From contig OU452226.1 of assembly GCA_911728455.2 (NCBI GenBank), forward strand, positions 23,197,999 to 23,261,998: a stretch of 64,000 nt of DNA, in the 5' to 3' direction. Within the stretch, counting starts at the first letter, position 1; the number at the start of each line of letters is the position of its first letter. This stretch comes from Marthasterias glacialis (taxonomy: Eukaryota; Echinodermata; Asteroidea; Forcipulatida; Asteriidae). This document shows, in pieces, positions 55,391 to 64,000 of the stretch. A model generated the notes under the pieces. The model saw only the letters and a list, made by a program, of their open reading frames with translations, was not told the DNA's origin and did not search any database. The translations under genes and the position numbers were made by a program.

Positions 55391-56279
55391 GTAAGTATTT
55401 TATTTATATCAACTGAACACAATTAACTCTTTCTAGGGATGTGTTGACTTACAACTTAGTTATGCAAAGCATCTGTTCATTCGAAATCTTCATTGTGCTG
55501 AAAGCACTAGCTAAATTGTATGTTTGGCATTGTACAACTTTTTAAGGCCTCTCCCCCACCCCACCCCACCCCTTAAAAAAGGGTTAGTGGGTGGTTGCTA
55601 CCATACCTGGGAAAATGAAGATATAACATGAAGTCCCTCCTGATCCATTTTTTTTTAAAGCTTTGCTATCATTACTCTACAATGCAAAGCTTGAAATCCT
55701 ATAAATGTACGGGTAAGTTTCATTATTAAAATTGTCAAGATTATGTGTCATATTGACAAATTTCTTTACAATTAACAGGTGTCCAGCAACAGCTGTGAAA
55801 CATGGAGAGTGACTGTGGTGTGGAGAAGCATTACCAAGTTACCGGACCATGATTATCTGGATCACATCCCCTGTAGAAGACAAACTTTTAGGCCACGCAG
55901 GAACGAATTGAACAACTGGAAAGCAACTTGATAAACAATGCCGTCCAGAAAGACATTTTTCGGAAAGGTATTCCAAAGATCCTGCATAGATTTACACGGC
56001 ATTTCCAACATACACACTGTTGATGGAATTTTTAGCTGTTCCGACATAGCAGTCGGAACAGGTTTTGTTTTCGTCAAGATTTTTATTGTTTTTATTATTA
56101 TTATTATACTTTGTTTCTGGCTCAAAATCCCATAGCATTTGTACACGTTTTTGTTCGGTCCTATTCTTAGAATGTGTAAGTATGACAAACTCAAATTCTA
56201 TACTAAATTGAAGCTTAGGACATGAAGTTATCATAAAATAAATTTGGTTGAAATTTTTAATTAATTAGCCGAGTTATAA

Positions 56280-58130
56280 TGACGTGAATATTTAATTAGG
56301 CAATCTTGTAACTACCATATCTCAAGAAGTATACATCCGATCCTCAAACTTTTTTCAGTTATAGACTTGTCCTATATTGTAGATGTGATTTCTGGTCTCA
56401 CATTTCCCGTCACGTCATCATGACATCATTTTAACGGGGCTTTTAATCTATGTACAAAAGGCATGGCTCAAAAAGTGTCCAGATTTGGAAAGTTTTTAAC
56501 ACAATATTTTCTAAATAAGTTAATTGTTTTTTTTTCTAAATTACATAAGATGTTTTGGAAAGTTAAACACTTATTATAAGAGATGTTCCAGGTCATTAAA
56601 AACTAATAAAAGTACAATATCCAGGATAATTTAACGATTAAGTGACAAATCGGACACCATGGCTAGCTGTTTTGATTGCGCAATCACGGCAATGCATTGG
56701 AGATTTCCTTGATATTTGAATCGTAACCGAGAGAGTACCTATAGTTAGTGTATAGCCCATTCTGTATGTGTACGAACGATACATGCAACGTGCGTTTTGA
56801 TAGGGTTTTCTTTAAAAGGCATTGGATGGTCATAAGTTACATACCATCTTGTAGCTTATAAAATTTGTTAGTATGAAAAACACATTTTTTTCGTCGTGAC
56901 GTCATCAGGGATGACCGTTATCGTGGCGTGAATATTTAATTAGTCAAGTTTGTGTCCGTCATATCTCAAAAAGTATACGTCCGATCCTCAAACTTTTTCA
57001 GTTATAGACTTGTCCTCTATTGTAGATGTGATTTCTGGTCTAACATTTACCGTCACGTCATTATGACATCATTTTAACGGGGCTTTTAATCTATGTACAA
57101 AAGGCATTGGTTTTAAAAGTGTCCAGATTTGGACATTTTTGAACACATTTTTCAAAATAAATGCAATTTTAGGTTCCCTATTTAGCTCAAATCAATTTGA
57201 AAACAGAAAGAACACTACAAGTCATTTCAGACGGACATTAATCTTGGTGCAGTGTGTTTCTTCAGTAATTAACTGTTCATTGGTAACTTAGTCAACACCA
57301 TAGCTATAAGTGGGTATGTACTGCACTACATCGAAATTTCCCGCGACTGGAATATAACCATGTAGGCTCATAAACCTTCATGGGCGTAGTGGTGGCAATG
57401 ATCACTTTAGCTTTGCTGGTGAATCTTTTGGCCTCACTAGCTTAAGAAACTAATTACTCACGTGACTGTCGCGTGAATATTTAATAAGCAACTCTTCATA
57501 TCGCTATATCTGAAGAAGGGCACAACCGATTTTCAAACTTTTTCAGTTATAGACTTGTCCTATATTGTACATGTGATTTCTGGTCTTTCATTTACCGTCA
57601 CGTCATTATGACATTTGACGGGGCTTTTATTCTATGTAGAAAAGGCATAGGTTTTAAAAGTGTCCAGATTTGGACATTTTTGAACACATTTTCCAAAATA
57701 AATGCAATTTTTGGGTCCCTATTTAGCTTAAATCAATTTGAAAACAGAGAGAACAATACAAGTCATTTCTGACTGACATTAATCTTGGTGCAGTGTGTTT
57801 CTTCAGTAATTAACTGTTAATTGGTAACTCAGTCAACACCATAGCTATTAGTGCGTATGTACTGCACTAGATCGAAATTTCCCGCGACTAGAACACAACC
57901 ATGTAGGCTTATATACTTCATGGGCGTAATGGTGGCAATGATCACTTTAGCTTTGCTGGTGCATCTTTTGGCCTCACTAGCTTAAGAAACCAATTACTCA
58001 CGTGACTGTCGCGTGAATATTTAATAAGCAACTTTTCATATCGCTATATCTGAAGAAGGGCACAATCGATTTTCAAACTTGTTTCGGTCATATAGTCATA
58101 GGGCATTAAAGATGAGCTTCGAGTTGACGT
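56280..58130. repeat. Internal direct-repeat array of ~0.54-0.64 kb units inside the transposon
   Basis: The string GTTATAGACTTGTCC recurs at 56358, 57001 and 57546, and GTGTCCAGATTTGGA at 56475, 57119 and 57660. The last two units (~57.0-57.54 and ~57.55-58.08 kb) are closely matched over ~540 bp. The first unit is diverged and differently spaced, and a partial fourth begins near 58012. No coding potential seen. Confidence 0.85.
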
Positions 58131-58439
58131 GACCTCGGGTTGACCTTAACATCCGGGTAAACCGGAAGTTGAACCATGACTTAAGAAGTACACAGCCAAT
58201 TTTAAAAATCTTTTTCAATTATATAGTCCTTGAAAATTCAACATTACCCTCGGGATACCGTGACCGCTTGTTGTTCTTAAATTTAGGGTCAACCGGAAGC
58301 TTGACGATATCTCAAGAACTACAAATCAAGTACCTTAAGAAACAATAATCGGAACAGCTTTGATTTTGTCCTAGAGACAAAATCTTAATGTCTAGTTTAA
58401 TTTTGTTTTTCCTCATGCATCAACGATGACCCGATGGAG

Positions 58440-59240
58440 CCAAGTGGTGTGTTCAAAAAGAGGAGAAAGTTCATCAATGCGTGCTGGCTTTCGGTCTGAA
58501 CTGCCACTTATTGACCAGTTTTTTCCTTTTCCTGAATAAGGTCAAATAAGGTTCATTCGATGAGGACTTAGGAGATAAATTTGGCATATCTAGTTCAACA
58601 GTCAGCAGATTTAGTATTACTTGGGCAAACTTTCTGTATGCTGTGCTTGGGAGTATTCCTTTGTGGCCAACAAGAGAGATGGTCGACCGACGTATTCCAG
58701 ATGCCTTCAAACAGTTTTCAAAATCTTGTGTTATTTTAGACTGTACTGAACTATTTGTGCCAGCACCGTCAAGTTTGAATTTAAATTCAGAATTTTTTTC
58801 GCATTACAAACGTCATGAAACATTTAAATGCCTTATTGGAATATCACCAGGAGCAGGAGGCCTTGTTACATTTGTAAGTAACCTCTATGCTGGTGGAATT
58901 TCAGACAAAGAGATCACCAAGCAGTCTTGTACATTGAATTTACTTGAATCTGGAGAAGAGGTAATTGTAGATAAGGGATTTGTAACAGAGTACCTGCTTT
59001 GTCCTGTTGAATGTAGCTTGGTTATTCCACCATTCCTTACTGCTGAAAGTGGTCAATTTTCCAAAGAAGAAACTGAATAGACGCAGACCATTGCAAGACT
59101 CTATGTGCATGTAGAGTGAGCTTTTCGTAAAGAAATTTCATCTGTTTGATGGCCTCGTACCAATTTCCCTTGCTGGTACAGTTAATCAAATGTGGACAGT
59201 CTGTTGTAATGTAACAAATTTTCAAGGGCCATTATTCTAA
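58440..59240 (+). pseudogene. DDE_Tnp_4-like transposase remnant (ISL2EU/Harbinger-like)
   Basis: An open block at 58643-59080 encodes VILDCTELFVPAP (first Asp), SHYKRHETFKCLIGISP, VSNLYAGGISDKEIT and EEVIVDKGF (second Asp). The stop at 59078 is followed in the same frame by TIARLYVHVE, the usual final-acid region. Upstream, past stops, is a helix-turn-helix-like segment DKFGISSSTVSRF. This is the pattern of the DDE_Tnp_4 family used by ISL2EU and Harbinger elements. Stops before and after make it a pseudogene. Confidence 0.8.
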
Positions 59241-60376
59241 GTCAGTGTAGAAGTCTAACAGTCAAGTGTATAATTTTATATTTATGCATGAACCATTGAA
59301 CATCATTTTATGAAGTAATCCTGTAAAAAAGGCCGTTTGCATCATTATTGGAGACAGCCTAGAATCAGTTGCCTGTAAATTGCATCATGTGACATGACTC
59401 TTACGAGTGACAGCAGGCATAGATTGAAGGAACCATACCTCTGTATCTTCTCCGAGAAATGGCTTTCTGTGGCATTTCCCCTACATATTTAAAACAGGTG
59501 CTGGTCAGCACAAACTTTGACCTAAAATGTGCATATATTATAAAATAAACTAATTATGCCATTGCACCCCAAAATACTAAAAAAAGGACTTAGTTTCTGC
59601 AGTAGCACCATGTAAATTATCGAGCCCTGTGGACATTTTAGATTCCTTAATTGTTTCTTGAAGGATCTGCGACACACTCAAAAGCAATTACTGTATGTGG
59701 TTCTTCATTGTTTTATGTCAATAAACAGTGTGTTTAAAAAAAAATTAAAAAACCCGTATATTGATTTTGTTTTGTTTTCTTTTATAAATAATGGTTTTCA
59801 GGAACGCAAACAAAATTCACATGCATTACACAATATACTTTGTGGCTACTTTTGTGAAAGAAACAACACTCTCCTTGGACTTACAATGTATGTGGCTCAG
59901 ATTATTGTCCTCTGAAATGCCCATGAATAGCTCCAGAATGAATTAATCAATGATAACGGGAACCACAATGTGTAGAGGGGGAAAAAAAAGAAAAGTTTGA
60001 CTAAAGGACAAGAACTATTTTATGTTTCAGTCTTTTTTAACCATCAATTCGGTATAAAATCAGGAGATGCATCTTCAAGTAATTACAACTTGTTATCACA
60101 CAAAGCTGGCAGCAAGTACTGGAAACAAAACGCGCCAGTTATGAATAGTCTATCATCAATGAATGTTCCTTCTACATGAAAGTCATTTGATCCAGTTAAA
60201 CCCATCATCTGTCCCATAACCTGGACATAGTAGTTATGGGACTTTCTCAGTTTATATAACCATGGAGGTAGGAATTAAACTCATGATATAAACCATTCAC
60301 ACAAGACTGGTACTGAATTTCCGTGAATGAACCCTTCATTTGGGCATTTATTTCGAGGTGTTTCTCTGGGGTCGTA

Positions 60377-60547
60377 GGCCCTTTTCGAAACCACGGCTTC
60401 GGCTCCGGATTCGGCTTAGGCTAGCTTGGCCCCGCGGTTGTTATGACAATTGCGCGTGCTTTGCGAACGCGCTCAGGGCCAGCTTCAGACGAGAGGACGG
60501 ACCCTGAAGCCGAATCCAAAGCCAAAGCCGTGGTTTCGAAAAGGGCC
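60377..60547. mobile_element. Nested MITE with ~37-bp inverted ends
   Basis: The left end starts GGCCCTTTTCGAAACCACGG and the right end is its reverse complement, GTTTCGAAAAGGGCC. Beyond this, CGGCTTCGGCTCCGG pairs imperfectly with its counterpart. It lies inside the larger transposon. The interior is GC-richer than its surroundings and has no coding potential. Confidence 0.75.
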
Positions 60548-61062
60548 ATAAATCCTTCCGTCCGGGGAACATGCCAGATGTACGCATGATGGGTTGATTA
60601 CTATTTTCCTTTGTGCCGGTAACTACTCCGGTCGACGGGCTACGTCCCGTAGCCATAGATTATTTATTGGAGGGGGGGGGGTCAAGTTTGTTTTCGGTTT
60701 GAAACATATTCAAAAAGGAGTCAACATGATTCTTGTAAATATTAGCACGGAGCAATAAACTGATTTATTGCTTCATGATAACCACAAGTCGGGCATGCGC
60801 AAAGATTATTTACCAAACAGTATATAGCAAATGATTTGATTGAGCTTGGATTTCCTAGGTGATAACATCAGTGAGCACAATGTGTAGGCCTACTATACAT
60901 GACACTGCGTTGTTTATTACATGTCCATTTCGATTACAAAAGCTACCGAGCGACAAAATTGGCCTAGATACTCTCAGTTCACAATTTCACCACAGTACAC
61001 GCATACGTACTGTACATGTGGTACCTAGAACACAGTACAATGTACATGTACATGTACATGAT

Positions 61063-61081
61063 GTGTGTGTGTGTGTGTGTA
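61063..61081 (+). repeat. (TG)n microsatellite
   Basis: About nine TG units inside the decayed transposon. Confidence 0.9.
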
Positions 61082-61967
61082 GCCATGGAGCTCCATGGTG
61101 TAGCTTACTCCATCACGTCCGCTTGCGGTCAGTCGGCTCTGCTGCATATATTATCATAATGTTATGGGACCTGCCAAGCCACAGTGGAGAGTTCGTGACC
61201 CCGTTTCGGGTTACACGAAGCCGTGCCACGGCTGGCACACGGACCCCCCGGGCTGGCCGAACGAACCAATTTCAAACAGCCCATATTGGTATTTTTAAGA
61301 TAACGACCACAGGAGGGCGGTAGTACTTTTTCAACGAACTACAATATGAAATGTCGAAACTATTTACTAACCGTTCTCCGGCGTGAAATAACCGTTCTAG
61401 TTTGTCGCCGAAATCTCAAAAACGCTACTACCTTTTGAAATGAAACTTTCACAGGTTAGTTTTATGGTATATATCTACAATTATATTGGTTTGAAACAAA
61501 CAGTAGGCTCAAATTACCAAACGTATGCAATGCCTTTAAATACATTTTAACTCATGATTTTACCATCCCTTCCAGGTTTTTAATTTTTAATATGTTGTTA
61601 TACATGTAGCTATTTTATTGTACTCTTTTACTGTAATTAATGTATTTTATTAATTTTCTGTTTTAAAGCACCTTAGAGCATTTTTATTTTTTCATGATTT
61701 TGGCGCTAAATATTTTGAATTATTATTGCTAATAAATGCACTGAACAGCTAAATACACACACATGTAGGGCCTACTACACTGACACTGTGACAGGGCTCG
61801 AATTTGGGTAAAAATTTGTTTCGATCAAGATATTACACAGTGAAGTGTTAATATTCAATTGAAAACACAAGACCCCTGGAGGTCCAGCCGTGAGTTTAAC
61901 ATGTTTAATGGCCTGACACCAAAACCACTGGCCTCAGGCCAGTGGTCCAGTACAAATTGTGAGCCAT

Positions 61968-62081
61968 CTGGGATGGATTTCACAAAACTAGTCGTAACTT
62001 ATGACTAGTCCAATAAGTAAATGTAGTTACATGTACTCAAGAAAGACTGGTACTAGTGCTTTGTGGAAATCCACACCTGGC
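61968..62081. mobile_element. Second copy of the GATTTCACAAA MITE family
   Basis: GGGATGGATTTCACAAAACT at the left, TTTGTGGAAATCCACACC at the right, interior ACTAGTCGTAACTTATGACT. Confidence 0.7.
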
Positions 62082-62633
62082 ACTGTAAATGTTAAAAATA
62101 CATGGTGTACTGTAAGAAACCAAGTGTGTAAAGCAAGTATACAATTTCCCAAATCATTTTTTCATCACTTTTTGGATCAACATTCACACCCCCCAAAAAT
62201 GTGATAATACCCGATTAAAGTTGTGAGCATGCTTGTAATAAAAAAAAGAAAGCTAACAGGCTTTTAAAACTGGTCAGACAGTCTCCATTCACTGCCCCAA
62301 CAGTCAATGCCTTTGGGCCACTTGGCCCATGCTCCTGACATGATTGGGGTTTCCAGTTGGAAAGTTCCATTCACTGAAGGATTATCATGTTGTGAATAGG
62401 ACACACCTATTCAGCTAGTGCATTTCAATGGTTGTAATACAGCAGTAAGTAGTGTAAGGAAGGAATATGTACAAGAACTGACTTCTAGTTAAAGGTACAA
62501 GACAGGATTGGTATTCAACCCAATTTGTTTTTATTAGTATCGGTCCGAAAGCTTACTAATTATGAAGTTCAATACAAGTAGCAATCTTACATAGAAATAT
62601 TGCTGTCTCAAATCCAGCCATGATTTATGGCGT

Positions 62634-62958
62634 GTCGTGGCCGAGTGGTTAGTGCGTCGGACTCAAGCTCTGGTGGCTGAGTCATCAGAGTGTGGGTTCA
62701 AGTCCCGGTCATGACACTTGTGTCCTTGAGCAAGGCACTTAACCATAGTTGCTTCGTAAAAGTTGGGGAGGTAGAGCTTTCTGCTCTACCAGCCAGGTTT
62801 CTGATGGATGATACCCAAGCCTACATCCTTACAGACTGTAAAGGGGGTTACCCTGTTTCGGCCCCAGGAGTAGGTGGCAATGGCCCCTGGGAAAACAGCT
62901 GATTTGTAGCCCACACCTCAAGTGGCTTACAGGCCTCATATGTCAGATAATAATAAAA
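62634..62958 (+). mobile_element. Complete SINE: tRNA-Leu(CAA)-like head, second body type, tail B
   Basis: Head TCGTGGCCGAGTGGTTAGTG with anticodon-loop-like GGACTCAAGCTCTGG and GTGGGTTCAAGTCCC. Then GACACTTGTGTCCTTGAGC, the GAGGTAGAGCTTTCTGCTC body, and tail TAGCCCACACCTCAAGTGGC (62907-62926) running into AAT/A repeats. The reference copy for the fragments at 28060 and 44243. Confidence 0.8.
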
Positions 62959-64000
62959 AAAAATACTGTCACAAAGTCAAGAAAATACAATTTGAAGACC
63001 CCGATTTTAATTTAGGTTGTAACAATCAAAATTAGGATCAATGCATTTTACTTTACATGCTAAAAAGTGTGCACGGTTTTTCACTATTTTGTCCTGACCC
63101 GGACATGCCGGACGATGGATTGAGCCCAAGTTTTCACCTGTTCACCCGTTGGTTTTTTTTCATGTTGAATCTCACAAAGTAAGGACACTGCACGAACGGC
63201 TTTACCAATCCTATATTTTACCTTTAACCTTATATTGTCAGGATCACACGATAACCATACAATAACCATACAACGTGTCATTGTGATTTCACACACTCCC
63301 ATTCCACCCCTACAGTTGGACTACATGTAGATCAGAAGTGTGATGAATCTACAGTGAACAATTTTCCCTAGAGCAAAATGCAACACAAAATGTTTCGGCT
63401 GCCACTGGAAATTCATCATTTTCTACTCAATATCAGCCTTCAGTGTCCACAGAACAATGTTCAGTCTATTTATTTTGCCGCTTTGCAAATAATTGCTGGA
63501 CCAAATCGTTCCCCGTCTCATACCCATTTATCTGCATACTTGTTGAGCAGTTTTGAGCAGTGAGCTCAAAGCACAATGATAAAAGTAGCAACAATTTTAG
63601 AAGATTTTGCTTTACAGTCCATGTATGGGCCTACAGTACATGTATTACTTTATTGAGTGATTTTGTGACACTGGTACATTAACCCTTCAGGGACCACAGT
63701 GGCTGTAATACAGCCTGTACCAAAATGCCCCTAGCAGACGCAAACGGTCAAGGCCCCAAGATTTAACCTACATTGTACTGCGCACTCTTTTCACTCAACC
63801 CCACAAAACATTGAGTTCATGTTCCGAGTTGACTTTTTCCAATGTTTTCCATGGTTAACATACAGGCATGTACTATCTACTACTAAGGCCTGTTTCACAC
63901 GTCACGTTATTGCCGTGTTGAATTTAAATATTCAGATTTTTTTCCGATTCGACGCAGTAGGAGCGCGACATTTGAAACCACTTTTTTTTTAATTCAGGGA

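Larger units (their letters stand above)
54002..61540. mobile_element. Decayed DNA transposon with perfect 28-bp terminal inverted repeats (ISL2EU-like by its transposase), ~7.5 kb
   Basis: The left end 54002-54029 (starting TTTAAAGGCATTGCATACG) is repeated as its exact reverse complement at 61513-61540. Between them lie a THAP-like remnant (55238-55390), a direct-repeat block (56.28-58.1 kb), a DDE transposase remnant (58.44-59.1 kb) and a nested MITE (60377-60547). Flanking bases differ and no target duplication is certain. The coding parts have stops and frameshifts, so this copy is not autonomous. It is possible that the TIR pair belongs to a family that captured older debris. Confidence 0.75.
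61541..64000. other. Right end of window: no gene recognised
   Basis: Contains the MITE at 61968 and the SINE at 62634. Remaining sequence has no ORF that I can tie to a protein and no convincing exon. Confidence 0.6.

Noticed and set aside
55862-56194. Minus-strand 110-codon frame
   Set aside because: Low-complexity Ile/Lys stretch from an ATT repeat inside the transposon; overlaps noncoding repeat sequence.
60859-61323. 154-codon plus-strand frame near the right end of the transposon
   Set aside because: Contains a TG microsatellite and repeated ACATGTAC; no family similarity, no splice context.

Overview
This is animal nuclear DNA: four host genes with GT-AG introns and vertebrate-recognisable orthologues, sitting in AT-rich sequence crowded with short transposons. 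The mix of repeats (a LINE with a 2A-like segment, tRNA- and 5S-headed SINEs, many foldback MITEs) and the gene content point to a deuterostome invertebrate. My best guess is an echinoderm, probably a sea star. That guess comes from general knowledge and was not tested by a search.

Layout. 561-23040 (minus) is the N-terminal ~937 codons of HEATR6, a HEAT-repeat protein, in 15 exons; its 3' part lies off the left edge. One intron of HEATR6 holds a nearly full-length LINE (12.1-16.4 kb, opposite strand) with an open 1170-codon reading frame. 23041-23315 is a compact bidirectional promoter. 23316-30389 (plus) is COQ5, the ubiquinone-pathway C-methyltransferase, complete in 7 exons. 32683-32952 (minus) is an LC8-type dynein light chain (DYNLL), convergent with COQ5. 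34.8-45.5 kb is gene-free and repeat-rich. 45538-52802 (minus) is a cytospin (SPECC1L/SPECC1-type) gene: one very large coiled-coil exon followed by four small exons encoding the calponin-homology domain. 54002-61540 is a decayed DNA transposon with perfect 28-bp terminal inverted repeats, THAP-like and DDE_Tnp_4-like remnants, and an internal ~0.54-kb direct repeat array. 61.5-64 kb has repeats only.

The host genes do not form a pathway. COQ5 works in mitochondria, while DYNLL and cytospin act on the cytoskeleton. The tail-to-tail COQ5/DYNLL pair matches the human 12q24.31 arrangement, so it looks like old conserved linkage. HEATR6 and COQ5 share a promoter region with YY1-like motifs over or next to both start codons.

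The unusual content is in the mobile DNA: (1) SINEs built from interchangeable heads, bodies and tails; (2) many unrelated MITE interiors sharing TA|GACC...GGTC|TA ends; (3) a foldback element enclosing a tRNA-like box A/box B unit; (4) a hammerhead-like motif inside a 26-bp inverted repeat; (5) a TTAA-flanked insertion inside a MITE with an empty-site relative elsewhere in the window; (6) a 115-bp minisatellite whose unit also occurs alone in another intron of the same gene.
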